64,000 nucleotides of DNA from Pseudomonas sediminis. GTDB lineage: Bacteria > Pseudomonadota > Gammaproteobacteria > Pseudomonadales > Pseudomonadaceae. A model generated the notes under the pieces. The model worked only from the letters and a program-made list of their open reading frames with translations, ran no database searches and was not told where the DNA came from. Every line of letters begins with the position of its first letter. Within the stretch, counting starts at the first letter, position 1. The DNA is taken from NCBI RefSeq assembly GCF_002741105.1, contig NZ_NIQU01000002.1, forward strand, positions 372,001 through 436,000, given 5' to 3'. The position numbers and the translations under genes were made by a program. This document shows positions 1 to 8,704 of this stretch, piece after piece.

Positions 1-541
1 CGGTGGTTTCCAGCAGCGCGCCATAAGCGCCCACGGCGTAGCCGGTCTCAAGATCCTTGAACCAGATATCCAGCAGCGGCGCCTCGCGGTCGAGGTCTTC
101 GTACTGCTTGGTCCAGGTCAGGCCACCATCGCTGGTCGCGAGGATCTGCGCATCGTGACCGACGACCCAACCATGCTGGGCATCGACGAAGAACAGGGAG
201 GTCAGCATCTGGCGAGTCGGCACCTTGGCCTGCTGCCAGCTTTGCCCCTGGTCGTTGGAATAGAGAATGTGGCCACGGTCGCCAACGGCAACCAGGCGCT
301 CGCCGGTGTTGACCACATCGAGCAACAGGCTGTGCACGGCCTTGGGCGACTCGATGGCGTAGCCGGCATCAGCCGCAGCCGAAGTCTCGGCCTGCAAGGG
401 TGCGGCAGCGAAAGCCAGAATGGAAAGCACACTGCACAGCGAGAGCGCTTTAGCCAGCGGCGAATGGACACGGAGCGCCGATTTGCGCGCCAGGATGGGC
501 GCCAGACCGGACTGGGTGCGCCGCATGACGGGCTCACTCAT
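1..541 (-). CDS. YCF48-like beta-propeller protein, periplasmic (N-terminal part)
   Basis: The frame reads from ATG at 541 off the left edge, about 180 residues. It has an Arg-rich N-terminus and a hydrophobic signal segment ending near 'AAPLQAE', then repeats of the BNR/YCF48 type: 'GDRGHILYSNDQGQSW', 'GHDAQILATSDGGLTW' and 'GAYGALLETT'. These Asp-Gly-Gly/Gln-Gly-x-x-Trp turns mark the photosystem II assembly factor-like propeller family. Bacterial members commonly sit beside DUF1302 and DUF1329 genes and RND-type exporters, and here both partners lie immediately upstream on the same strand. A role in an envelope complex for hydrophobic substrates is an inference from that company. The 3' end is outside the window. 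A 397-bp gap with a structured repeat separates it from DUF1329, so it may have its own promoter. Confidence 0.8.
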   Translation of the reverse strand, partial: MSEPVMRRTQSGLAPILARKSALRVHSPLAKALSLCSVLSILAFAAAPLQAETSAAADAGYAIESPKAVHSLLLDVVNTGERLVAVGDRGHILYSNDQGQSWQQAKVPTRQMLTSLFFVDAQHGWVVGHDAQILATSDGGLTWTKQYEDLDREAPLLDIWFKDLETGYAVGAYGALLETT

Positions 542-580
542 ATACCTTCCCCCTTTCTTGTTATAGGCGGTACTGCCTTC

Positions 581-779
581 AGAGCCTACTCACGATTTGC
601 TGCGCGTCGGCTCTGCTACGTTAAAAACCAGCTCGGTAGGCCGCTTGCGGCCAACGCACTTCAGTGCGGCCCCGAAGGGGCGAGCGAAGCGAGTCATGCT
701 CATGTACAAAAGTACACTGCGCTTCCTCGCTTGTTTTTGCCTTGCATTGCTCTAGCTCGCGAAACCTTGAATAGACTCT
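581..779. repeat. Structured intergenic repeat, copy A
   Basis: The ends form an imperfect inverted repeat: 'agagcctactcacgattt' at 581 against the complement of the segment ending at 779, about 14 of 18 matching. The core carries signatures shared with copies at 17985, 52039 and 60669: 'gctacgttaaaaac' near 614, a small stem around 'tcatgtac..gtac', and 'tgccttgc' near 739. An inner palindrome 'ggccgcttgcggcc' is also visible. No coding potential is recognised. It occupies the gap between DUF1329 and the YCF48-like gene. The rest of the 542-938 gap holds only the terminator at 893-918. Confidence 0.6.
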
Positions 780-892
780 TAGCAGGCCACTCATCCTAGC
801 GAGCTTCGGAAAGCCCTGACAATTGGCGCGACGTTATGTTTTGTTAAGGCAAAACCCGCGTGATAGAAGCCTATCCATCAAGCTGATACGAA

Positions 893-918
893 AAGGCCGC
901 TACTACTGTAGCGGCCTT
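893..918 (-). terminator. Intrinsic terminator after DUF1329 gene
   Basis: A perfect 10-bp stem, aaggccgcta / tagcggcctt, with a 6-nt loop lies 21 nt beyond the DUF1329 stop. Read on the minus strand the stem is followed by TTTT. It may end most DUF1302-DUF1329 transcripts before the YCF48-like gene. Confidence 0.8.
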
Positions 919-938
919 CGCGTGAGACTACACGACTA

Positions 939-2309
939 TTATCGCGTACCGCGGCGACGCAGGGCTGCTGGCTTGAAGTAGCCGTCGTCCGGAGTGGCCT
1001 GGGTGAAGTCGATGGTATTGCTCTCTTCGTTGTCCAGGTTCTGCACGTGGTAACGACGCGCCTGCAGGTCATGGAACACATCGAGCGCGGACCAGGTGGT
1101 CGGCAGATCGTAGTAGTTCTTCAGGTAGGCGATGGAAACGCGCCACAGCTCGCCACGACCGTCGTACTGATCCACCACCGCGGCTTGCCAGCTGTCCTCG
1201 TCGAGGAACAGGGTACGCTTGGAGTAGATGTGGCGGGCGCCGGACTTCAGCGTGCCCTCGACCACCCATACGCGGTGCAGTTCGTTACGGGTCAGCGCCG
1301 GGTTGAGGTGACCAACCTGCAGCAGATCCTTGTACTTAACCTCGGGGCTGGTGACCTTGTAGTTGTTGTACGGGATGTAGATTTCCTTCTTGCCCACCAG
1401 CTTCCAGTCATAGCGATCCGGAGCACCGTTGAACATGTCGGTGTCGTCGGCGGTACGCAGACCGTCGGCAGCGGCGATCGGGGTGTCGTAGGCCAGGTTC
1501 GGCGCACGACGCACGCGACGCTGACCGGCGTTGTAACCCCAGGCCTGACGGGGTTCCTTGACCTGATCCAGAGTCTCGTGAACCAGTACCGCACCACCGG
1601 CCAGACGCGCCGGGCTGGTGGTGAAGGACAGGTAGTAGAACATGATGTTGTTCAGGTCGGCGAAGGAGCCGTTCTGCAGGTAATACTTGAACAGCGCTTC
1701 CTGCTGGGAAGTGACCAGCGAGTAGGCGCCATTGCGCTGTACTGCCACTTCCGAGGCGCGACGCACAATGTAGGTGCCGCGGTAGCGGGCGATGTGGTTC
1801 CACAGCGCCTCGACACCATTCTGCGGGATCGGGAACGGGATGCCGCCGTAGGCATCGGAGAAGCCGTTGCCGCCATCGACCAGCTTGGCGCTGGTGGCAT
1901 TCTTGACGGTGTTGTCATAGACCCACTGCGGCGCGGAGCCGGAGCGGCGGCTCTGATAAACCGGCATCTGATAGGTTTCCGGATAAGCCTTGAACAGGGC
2001 GATCTGGCCGGGGGTCAGATTGGCCTCGTACTGGCTCAGGTTGGCCGCGGTGATGGTGAACAGCGGCTTGTCGTCCGGGAACGGATTGACGTGGTGCTGG
2101 CCCGAACGGGTATAGCCAGCCGGCGCCTGGGTGATGCCACCGGTCCAGGCCGGAATGGTGCCGGCAGCGTTGCCGGCCTTCTCGGCGCCGAAGGGAGTCA
2201 GGGTATCGCCGAGCTTGGCAGCTTCCTGCGGGGAAACGGCAGCCAGCGCGGAGCCGGCGGAAAACGCCAGTGCAACGGCTACGGCCATCAGCCTGTGCTT
2301 GTTCAGCAT
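939..2309 (-). CDS. DUF1329 family periplasmic/outer-membrane-associated protein
   Basis: 456 residues starting MLNKHRLMAVAVALAFSAGSALA, a typical Sec signal peptide cleaved after about residue 23. The mature protein begins 'AVSPQEAAKLGDTLTPFGAEKAGN' and includes 'IPAWTGGI', a hallmark of DUF1329 proteins, which have a LolA/LolB-like fold. DUF1329 proteins are regularly paired with DUF1302 outer-membrane proteins and YCF48 proteins, and that is the arrangement here: DUF1302 ends 67 nt upstream on the same strand. Function is not established; proposed roles involve transport or export of hydrophobic compounds or quorum-signal analogues. Length and both ends look intact. Confidence 0.88.
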   Translation of the reverse strand: MLNKHRLMAVAVALAFSAGSALAAVSPQEAAKLGDTLTPFGAEKAGNAAGTIPAWTGGITQAPAGYTRSGQHHVNPFPDDKPLFTITAANLSQYEANLTPGQIALFKAYPETYQMPVYQSRRSGSAPQWVYDNTVKNATSAKLVDGGNGFSDAYGGIPFPIPQNGVEALWNHIARYRGTYIVRRASEVAVQRNGAYSLVTSQQEALFKYYLQNGSFADLNNIMFYYLSFTTSPARLAGGAVLVHETLDQVKEPRQAWGYNAGQRRVRRAPNLAYDTPIAAADGLRTADDTDMFNGAPDRYDWKLVGKKEIYIPYNNYKVTSPEVKYKDLLQVGHLNPALTRNELHRVWVVEGTLKSGARHIYSKRTLFLDEDSWQAAVVDQYDGRGELWRVSIAYLKNYYDLPTTWSALDVFHDLQARRYHVQNLDNEESNTIDFTQATPDDGYFKPAALRRRGTR

Positions 2310-2333
2310 GGGTAATTCTCCGTGAAGAGTATT

Positions 2334-2357
2334 GCCGGGCGCCCGAGAGCGCCCGGC
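2334..2357 (-). other. GC-rich stem-loop between DUF1302 and DUF1329
   Basis: Perfect 9-bp stem gccgggcgc / gcgcccggc with a 6-nt loop, without a T-run on the minus strand. It sits in the 67-nt intercistronic gap and ends 24 nt before the DUF1329 start. A role in processing or differential expression of the two genes is an inference. Confidence 0.6.
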
Positions 2358-2376
2358 GTATTTCTGGTTATAGGTA

Positions 2377-4359
2377 TTAGAAGGAGTACTTGACGTTCAG
2401 ACCGATGTTGTCGCGGTCACGCGCACCGTTGTTCTGGCCTGCACCATAGAACTCGGTGTACTGGAGCTCGGCTTCCAGGCTGTTCAGATAGCTGGCGCGC
2501 ATACCGACGGTGTACGCCTTACGACCTTCGATGAAGTTGCCGGTCTGGTGCGAGTTACCTTCGAAATCGTGCTTGAACACAGCAAACGGCGACAGGTTCA
2601 CGCCAGCGTAAACGTCATTCCAGGTGCCCGAGAGCACCAGGGTGTAGCCGTAGGCGTTCTTGTTGATCTGATCGTCGCGATCGTAGCCGGACACATAAGA
2701 GTTGTTGGCTCGTCCAGCATAGTAACGGACGCCATCCCGCGAATTATATTTGAGGCTATCTCCACGAAGGTGCTCGGAAGACAACTCAGCAATACCAAAT
2801 AGCGAGTCAAAACCCAGCGATGGGCCAAAGTTGTAAATTGTGCCCAAAGATGCATTAAACGCCTCTACTCGCTCATAGTTGTGTATCTGACCATCGCGAC
2901 TTACTCGACTGCCAGCAATCAGAGCGGTACCGTTACCAACCGTGTTCGAGTTATCTGCCAGACCGGCACCTTGAGCGATTACATCACCCAAGAGGTCATT
3001 TGTCGTGGCGATACCAATTGGAAGATTCGGCCGGTATGCAAGCTCCCCGAACACGGAAGCATTACCTATTGTGGTATTGAAGCTAGTACCAAACATGCGA
3101 ATATCTTCGGCATATTCACGCTTGGCCTGAATATTCCCCAGCATATCTATCGTTGCCAAACCAGCAGCATTTGCAAGCCCGCCCGCAAACCCCGCCAAGC
3201 TAGCAACATCTACACCCTGATAGCCATTCAGATCCGCATAAATGGTCGGCTCCTTGGCGTGATAATTTACGTAATAAAAACCAAACTCTGTACTATTGAG
3301 TTCTTCAGCAATATAACGGAATGCCAAACCATACTGACCGTCATTCTTTGCATTCAGATCCCCACCCACACTCGCGACCTGAATAGCCCTAGCAGACGAC
3401 ACATAGCCATTAGCGCCGCCGCTCAAAATCCCTGTATTCAGGATCGCTTGCTGCACCCCTGCCGGAAGTCCGGGAAAGGTAGTATTTACAAAATTTGCGT
3501 AACCATTAGCCGCTGCCTGCAACTGTTGGCCACTAGCAGTACTCAAATCAGGAACGGTATAAGCCCTTGAACCACCATCGGCGAACAAATCCGTCTCCGA
3601 GAAATAAGTGCCGACCGGGTCAATAGCCGTCTCTTTCCAATTGAACTGGTAGAAAGCTTCCATCGACAGATTATCTGTCAGCCCGAGGTTGAAGCTCAGC
3701 GCCTCGACCGGCACCAGAACCTCCTTCACTTCCGAGCCTGGCAGGCGGAACTTGGCAGCATCGACCGGGTTGGTGGTGTTCACCCCACCTCGGTAGAACA
3801 AACCTTCACCCCAGTTGAATACCTGCTTACCGAAACGACCGGAGACCGGCATATCGGCCACATCCCAGTTGCCATAGACATAGGCATCCAGGATCTGCGC
3901 ATCGCGGCCAGCCTTGTGGCGGGTTTCACGAGTGAAGGTGTTGTCGCGCGGATAGCTTTGGCTTGGCTGAGCCGGAGTATTTGCGTCGTAGTAGTCGTTG
4001 CGCTTGTCCATGATCTGGGTGTCATAGAAAGCAGTACCACGGACGAATACACCGTAGTTCTGGTAGGAGGCTTCCAGGTCAGTGGTGATCTTGAACACTT
4101 CGGAGACCAGGCCGGTATCGAAGTTGCGGTTGCCATCGTTGGTATTGATGTCATTGTTAGTCTTGTCCTGACCCTGTACGCGCCACAGCTGGCCGTAGGA
4201 GACGGTGGTGTCGATGGAACCGGTGATTTCGTTATCGGCGAAGCTGAACTCCACCGCTTGAGCCTGGGCGGCGACCAGCAACGGCAGAACACCAGCGAAC
4301 GCAAAGCCGGCCTTGGCCGGGGCAAAACGTAGAACGGGCTTGCGGGACTTAATTTCCAT
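2377..4359 (-). CDS. DUF1302 family outer-membrane protein
   Basis: 660 residues. The N-terminus (MEIKSRKPVLRFAPAKAG then a hydrophobic stretch ending 'AAQAQAVEFSF') is a signal peptide. The mature N-terminal part 'FSFADNEITGSIDTTVSYGQLWRVQGQD' and the terminal Phe in 'NVKYSF' are typical of DUF1302 proteins, predicted outer-membrane beta-barrels. It heads the operon with DUF1329 and the YCF48-like gene. The ends of the gene have the codon use of the window, but roughly 2740-3650, the central part of the protein, is clearly AT-richer and uses many A/T-ending codons. That suggests recombination or imported allele sequence in surface-exposed loops. The frame stays open throughout. Confidence 0.88.
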   Translation of the reverse strand: MEIKSRKPVLRFAPAKAGFAFAGVLPLLVAAQAQAVEFSFADNEITGSIDTTVSYGQLWRVQGQDKTNNDINTNDGNRNFDTGLVSEVFKITTDLEASYQNYGVFVRGTAFYDTQIMDKRNDYYDANTPAQPSQSYPRDNTFTRETRHKAGRDAQILDAYVYGNWDVADMPVSGRFGKQVFNWGEGLFYRGGVNTTNPVDAAKFRLPGSEVKEVLVPVEALSFNLGLTDNLSMEAFYQFNWKETAIDPVGTYFSETDLFADGGSRAYTVPDLSTASGQQLQAAANGYANFVNTTFPGLPAGVQQAILNTGILSGGANGYVSSARAIQVASVGGDLNAKNDGQYGLAFRYIAEELNSTEFGFYYVNYHAKEPTIYADLNGYQGVDVASLAGFAGGLANAAGLATIDMLGNIQAKREYAEDIRMFGTSFNTTIGNASVFGELAYRPNLPIGIATTNDLLGDVIAQGAGLADNSNTVGNGTALIAGSRVSRDGQIHNYERVEAFNASLGTIYNFGPSLGFDSLFGIAELSSEHLRGDSLKYNSRDGVRYYAGRANNSYVSGYDRDDQINKNAYGYTLVLSGTWNDVYAGVNLSPFAVFKHDFEGNSHQTGNFIEGRKAYTVGMRASYLNSLEAELQYTEFYGAGQNNGARDRDNIGLNVKYSF

Positions 4360-4776
4360 CGAGACTCACTCCGTGGACAGATCATTCTTTTGGGCGATCC
4401 CGTAACCGGGCCGCGATTGCCGTACTGACGACGGCTTCTATTTTTTATTTGCTGTGACATGTGCCAAGAACCAGCGAGCGCTCGCCCGCGGTCAAATCCT
4501 GCTCAGCACTGCAACCATGGTGCCAATTCAAACAGGTGTATCAGCGCAAACAGGCTTGGAAGAGCTGTTGGCCAGCTTCTTTGCGTGACTGATCAGCCAC
4601 TGACCAATACGTCAGAAAAACTGGCGCGCTTTGTCCTACGATCCGACGCTTTATGCCACTCACCGCGCGCCTCGCAGCACAGCTGGGCAACGAATATCAC
4701 CTCGCTGTCAAGCGACGAAGCCCGAACTTAAGTGTGCAAAGGCATAACGGACTGTATGCATATTTCATTGGGTAAC
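4360..4776. other. Intergenic region upstream of DUF1302 operon
   Basis: This 417-bp region holds the sigma-54 promoter at 4510-4526. Above it lies a palindrome-rich stretch, about 4585-4620 ('gtgactgatcagccactgaccaatacgtcag', given here only by its TGAC/GTCA elements), which could be the binding region of an enhancer-binding protein. A 90-codon plus-strand open frame crosses the region but has no recognisable product and no ribosome-binding site, so it is not called. Confidence 0.5.
4510..4526 (-). promoter_or_regulatory. Sigma-54 (RpoN) promoter for DUF1302 operon
   Basis: On the minus strand the sequence is TTGGCACCATGGTTGCA, a full match to TGGCAC-N5-TTGCA, with exactly 12 nt between the GG (-24) and GC (-12) elements. 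Transcription would start about 12 nt downstream, near 4498, giving a leader of roughly 140 nt before the DUF1302 start. No sigma-54 activator gene is recognised in the window. Confidence 0.75.
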
Positions 4777-4815
4777 AAAAAAGTGTTACCAACCAGAGGC
4801 CGGTAACACTTTTTT
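4777..4815. terminator. Intrinsic terminator downstream of pepN
   Basis: A 14-bp stem, aaaaaagtgttacc / ggtaacactttttt, with an 11-nt loop. The A- and T-runs make it work in both directions. It begins 17 nt after the pepN stop and also insulates the DUF1302 promoter region. Confidence 0.9.
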
Positions 4816-4832
4816 GTAGAGCAAAAACCGTC

Positions 4833-7490
4833 TTAGGCCAGACTTTTACTCACCACTTCATAGACATCACTGGACAGCTCGCCGGAAGCGAGGATGCGCT
4901 CCAGCTCGCCCTTCATCAGCGCCTGACGAGCCGCGCCGTACTTGCGCCAGCGGGTCAGAGGAGCCAGCAGACGCGAAGCGATCTGCGGGTTGAGGGCATT
5001 TAGGGTGATGACCTGGTCGGCAAGAAAGCGGTAGCCCGCCCCGTCCGCATGGTGAAAGTTGATCAGGTTCTGGTTGGCGAAAGCGCCGATCAGCGCACGT
5101 ACCTTGTTCGGGTTCTTCAGGGTGAAGGCTTCGTGCTGCATCAATGCGTGCACACGCTCCAGGCCGCCCGGCAGCGGGCAGCCTGCCTGTACGCTGAACC
5201 ACTGATCCATGACCAGCGGGTTGTCCTTGAAGAAGTCGGCGAACATGGCCAGGGCCTTGCCCTGCTCTGCCTCAAACGGCGAGTTGACCAGCACGGCCAG
5301 GGCCGACAGGCGCTCGGTCATGTTGTCGGCGTTGTCGAACTGATCGACGCAGGCCGCCAGCACCTCGGTTTTCTCGCTGAGCATCAGGTAGGACAACGCG
5401 ATGTTCTGCAGACTGCGGCGAGCGAAGTGCGCCGCTTCAGCCACATAAGGCGTCGCCTTGGAAATCTCGCGATTGGCTTGGTAGCGCGCCCACAGCGGGG
5501 CGAACAGCGCGTCGGCAAGAGCCTTGCGAGCAAACTCACGCGCGGCGTGGATGGCTTCGACATCCGCCACCTCGCTGATCTCGGTCAGGTAGGCCTCGCC
5601 CGGCAGCGAGAGCATCTCCGCGACCATGGCCTGATCCAGCGACTCGTCTTCAAGCAATGTGCGCAGCGCGGCGACCAGACGCTGATCCAGGCTCAGAGCC
5701 TCGCCGCGCTGGTGCTGGCCGATCAGCTCCTGCAGCACCTGCACGGACAACTGCTGGCCAGCCTCCCAGCGGTTGAAGCCGTCAGAGTCGTGCTGCATCA
5801 GAAACATCAGCTGGTCGCGGCTGTAGGGGAAGCTCAGCTTGACCGGCGCACTGAAGCCGCGCAGCAAGGAGGGCAGCGGCTTCTCGGCGACGCTTTTAAA
5901 GGTGAAGGTCTGCTCAGCCTCGGTGACCGACAAAACGCGACTGGTGCCCTGCGCCGCGCTTTCGCCCTGCAGGCGCAGCGGCAGCTCATTGCCTTGAGCA
6001 TCGAGCAGGCCGAACGCAACCGGAATCACGAACGGCAGCTTCTCGCTCTGCCCCGGCGTAGCCGGGCAGCTCTGACGGAAGGTCAGGCTGTAGGTCTGCG
6101 CGGCGGCGTCATAGGCTTCGATGACCTCCAGGCGCGGCGTACCGGCCTGGGTGTACCAGCGCTTGAACTGAGTCAGATCGATGCCACTGGCATCTTCCAT
6201 GGCCTTGACGAAATCGTCGCAGGTCACGGCCTGGCCGTCGTGGCGCTCGAAGTACAGGTCCGAGCCCTTACGGAACAGTTCCGGCCCGAGCAGGGTGTGG
6301 ATCATGCGCAGCACTTCCGAGCCCTTCTCGTAGATGGTCAGGGTATAGAAGTTGGAGATTTCCATGTACGCGTCCGGGCGCACCGGGTGGGCCATGGGGC
6401 CGGCATCTTCGGCGAACTGGTGAGTACGCAGGTAGGCCACGTCTTCGATGCGCTTGACGGTACGCGAGTGAGTATCGGCGGAGAACTCGCTGTCGCGGAA
6501 TACGGTGAAGCCTTCCTTGAGCGACAGCTGGAACCAGTCGCGACAGGTCACGCGGTTACCCGACCAGTTGTGGAAGTACTCGTGCGCTACCACCGCCTCG
6601 ACGCGCTGGTGCGCGGCGTCAGTGGCGGTCTCGGCCTTGGCCAGCACGCAGCTGGAGTTGAAGATATTGAGGCCCTTGTTCTCCATGGCGCCCATGTTGA
6701 AGTCGTTGACCGCGACGATCATAAAGATGTCCAGGTCGTACTCGCGGCCGTAGACTTCCTCGTCCCACTTCATCGAGCGCTTGAGGCTGTCCATGGCGTG
6801 CTGCACCTTGTCGATGTTCTCCGGCTCGACATAGATGCGCAGCGCGACTTCGCGGCTACTCATGGTGGTGAAGCTGTCCTCGACGCACCAGAGGTCACCG
6901 GCAACCAGGGCGAACAGATAGGCCGGTTTCTTGAACGGGTCTTCCCAGGTGGCCCAATGCCGCCCCCCCTCTTCCGAGCCGCTGGCAATCGGGTTGCCGT
7001 TGGACAAGAGCACCGGATAGGCATGCTGCTCGGCACTGACCGTGGTGGTGAATTTGCTCATCACGTCCGGGCGGTCGAGGTAGAAGGTGATCTTGCGAAA
7101 ACCCTCGGCCTCGCACTGGGTGCAGAACATGCCGCTGGACTTGTAAAGCCCCTCCAGCGCGGTATTGCTTTCCGGATGGATGCGCACGCTGCTGTCGACC
7201 ACGAAGCGTTCCTGGGTCGGCTGCAGGGTCAGGTGGCTGTCGGTCAGGCTGTAATCGCCCGCGCCCAGCTCACGATCATCGAGCTTGAGCTCCAGCAGCT
7301 CCAGTTGCTGACCGTCGAGCACCAGCTTAGGCAGACCGGCACCGGCTTCAGGGTTGCGACGCATGACCAGTTGCGCGTGCACCAGGCTGTGATCCTCGAA
7401 CAGCTCGAAGGTCAGGTGGGTCTCGTCGATCAGGTAATCGGGAACCTGATAGTCCTTCAGGTAGATGGTCTTGGATTGTTCGGTGCGCAT
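4833..7490 (-). CDS. pepN: Aminopeptidase N (M1 family)
   Basis: 885 residues, the usual length of proteobacterial PepN. It removes N-terminal amino acids from peptides in the cytoplasm using one zinc ion. Visible motifs are the exopeptidase signature 'GAMENKG', the zinc site 'HEYFHNWSGNRVTCRDW' with the third ligand Glu in 'LKEGFTVFRDSEF', and a Tyr-containing 'ISNFYTLTIYEKG' segment that supplies the catalytic Tyr. The start 'MRTEQSKTIYLKDYQVPDY' matches Pseudomonas PepN. It is followed by a strong terminator. The DUF2797 gene ends 51 nt upstream on the same strand. Confidence 0.97.
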   Translation of the reverse strand: MRTEQSKTIYLKDYQVPDYLIDETHLTFELFEDHSLVHAQLVMRRNPEAGAGLPKLVLDGQQLELLELKLDDRELGAGDYSLTDSHLTLQPTQERFVVDSSVRIHPESNTALEGLYKSSGMFCTQCEAEGFRKITFYLDRPDVMSKFTTTVSAEQHAYPVLLSNGNPIASGSEEGGRHWATWEDPFKKPAYLFALVAGDLWCVEDSFTTMSSREVALRIYVEPENIDKVQHAMDSLKRSMKWDEEVYGREYDLDIFMIVAVNDFNMGAMENKGLNIFNSSCVLAKAETATDAAHQRVEAVVAHEYFHNWSGNRVTCRDWFQLSLKEGFTVFRDSEFSADTHSRTVKRIEDVAYLRTHQFAEDAGPMAHPVRPDAYMEISNFYTLTIYEKGSEVLRMIHTLLGPELFRKGSDLYFERHDGQAVTCDDFVKAMEDASGIDLTQFKRWYTQAGTPRLEVIEAYDAAAQTYSLTFRQSCPATPGQSEKLPFVIPVAFGLLDAQGNELPLRLQGESAAQGTSRVLSVTEAEQTFTFKSVAEKPLPSLLRGFSAPVKLSFPYSRDQLMFLMQHDSDGFNRWEAGQQLSVQVLQELIGQHQRGEALSLDQRLVAALRTLLEDESLDQAMVAEMLSLPGEAYLTEISEVADVEAIHAAREFARKALADALFAPLWARYQANREISKATPYVAEAAHFARRSLQNIALSYLMLSEKTEVLAACVDQFDNADNMTERLSALAVLVNSPFEAEQGKALAMFADFFKDNPLVMDQWFSVQAGCPLPGGLERVHALMQHEAFTLKNPNKVRALIGAFANQNLINFHHADGAGYRFLADQVITLNALNPQIASRLLAPLTRWRKYGAARQALMKGELERILASGELSSDVYEVVSKSLA

Positions 7491-7541
7491 GGCTCTTGGC
7501 CTCTCGTCTGCGGCGCCTCGGGCGCCGGTGGCAATCGGGTG

Positions 7542-8378
7542 TCAGGCGGCGATCTCGTGGACGGCCAACTGGTAGGCGGTGTACTTGCGGATATTGATCA
7601 CGCCGGTATCGAACATCAGGTACTGGCCCTTGATACCGAGCAGGGTACCCTCGGCCAGCGGCTGCTTGTCCAGGTTGAAGCTGGTGATCTTGGCCGGATA
7701 GGCCTCGATGGGATAACGAATCGCCTGCACCTCGGCCGCGGACAGCGGCTGAATGGCCTGCAGGCCGAAGCGCTGCTGCAGCTCGGCAATGCCCGCGCCA
7801 CAGCTGTCGAACAACTGCTCGCGAATGGCCAGCAGATCGACCGGCTCAGCGTCGCCTTTTAGCAACGCACGCCAGTTGGTCTTGTCCGCCACCTGACTGC
7901 GTAGCAGATCCTCGACGAAGCCGGACTGCTGCCGGGTGGCCACGCGTAGAATCGGCAGCGCTTGAGTCGCGCCCTGGTCGATCCAGCGCGTCGGCACCTG
8001 GCTGGCGCGGGTGATGCCGACCTTCACGCCACTCGAGTTGGCCAGGTAGACAATATGGTCGGTCATGCAGAACTGCTCGCCCCAGCTCGGCTCGCGGCAA
8101 GTGCCTTGATCGTAATGGCACTTTTCCGGGCTCATGATGCAGATATCGCATTGCGCCAGCTTCTGCATGCAGGGGTAGCAGTAACCCTGGCTGAAACTGG
8201 TCTTGGTCTTGCGCCCGCAGTGCGTGCAATGGATGGCGCCGAGGAATTCCAGGCGCAAGTGCTTGCCCACCAGCGGATTGACCGGCACTTCTTCCTCGCC
8301 CAGGCGGAAAGCGTATTGCACCGGTGCGTCCAGGTGCGCCTTCATTTTGCTCAGCGAGCCACGTCCCAATTCACTCAT
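7542..8378 (-). CDS. DUF2797 family protein
   Basis: 278 residues from ATG at 8378. This start is chosen because the ATG overlaps the stop of the upstream yeaC-like gene as TGATG, implying translational coupling, and because the preceding frame is that gene's antiphase. The protein has paired Cys clusters, 'CTHCGRKTKTSF..CYPC' and 'CDICIMSPEKC', that look like a zinc-binding module, then 'VYLANSSGVKVGITR', a GIY-YIG-like segment typical of DUF2797. The biochemical function of the family is not established; a nucleic-acid role is an inference from the zinc and GIY-YIG-like parts. Confidence 0.85.
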   Translation of the reverse strand: MSELGRGSLSKMKAHLDAPVQYAFRLGEEEVPVNPLVGKHLRLEFLGAIHCTHCGRKTKTSFSQGYCYPCMQKLAQCDICIMSPEKCHYDQGTCREPSWGEQFCMTDHIVYLANSSGVKVGITRASQVPTRWIDQGATQALPILRVATRQQSGFVEDLLRSQVADKTNWRALLKGDAEPVDLLAIREQLFDSCGAGIAELQQRFGLQAIQPLSAAEVQAIRYPIEAYPAKITSFNLDKQPLAEGTLLGIKGQYLMFDTGVINIRKYTAYQLAVHEIAA

Positions 8379-8641
8379 CAGTGCAGGGTATCCGAGGACT
8401 TGAACAGCAGGTTGGGAACCGGCTCGGACTTGCTGCTGCACTCCTGCGGGCCCATGTAGCCGGTGCGCTCGTCCTCCGGCAGGTTCTGCATTTCCCAGGC
8501 GATCATCGCCTGCAGGCTCAGCTCTTTCTGCTCCTGGGTCAGCTTGCGGCCGTCCGGCCATTTGCCGATTTCCACGGCCAGCTTGAGGCTCTCGTAGATT
8601 TCCGGGGTGATGTTTTCAATCGCATCGAGAAAGGACGACAT
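8378..8641 (-). CDS. YeaC-like DUF1315 family protein
   Basis: 87 residues beginning MSSFLDAIENITPEIYESLK. ATG at 8641 has a GGAGACC ribosome-binding site just upstream; a slightly longer frame would need TTG, so ATG is preferred. 'LAVEIGKWPDGRKLTQEQKELSLQAMIAWE' is characteristic of the small DUF1315/YeaC family. Role unknown. It overlaps the DUF2797 gene by one base and is presumably co-translated with it. Confidence 0.85.
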   Translation of the reverse strand: MSSFLDAIENITPEIYESLKLAVEIGKWPDGRKLTQEQKELSLQAMIAWEMQNLPEDERTGYMGPQECSSKSEPVPNLLFKSSDTLH

Positions 8642-8660
8642 ACAGGTCTCCAAGTAAATC

Positions 8661-8699
8661 GTAGAATGGGCCGGGCGGCGCTCCGCTTCAGCCCACCCA
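8661..8699. repeat. REP-like palindrome
   Basis: The segment beginning 'gtagaatgggccgggcggcg' and ending 'cttcagcccaccc' has TGGGC / GCCCA arms. It resembles the short REP repeats common between Pseudomonas genes. It lies between glpG (downstream end) and yeaC (start). Confidence 0.45.
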
Positions 8700-8704
8700 A
8701 TAAA

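Noticed and set aside
2881..3570. 229-codon plus-strand frame in the AT-rich part of DUF1302
   Set aside because: Cys- and Ile-rich low-complexity translation with no ribosome-binding site; the DUF1302 frame is continuous through the region.
4459..4731. 90-codon plus-strand frame upstream of the DUF1302 operon
   Set aside because: No Shine-Dalgarno, no recognisable product, and it covers the sigma-54 promoter.
5049..7862. Very long plus-strand open frame antisense to pepN
   Set aside because: It mirrors pepN codon structure in high-GC DNA; the sense frame has all M1 peptidase motifs and the antisense product resembles nothing.
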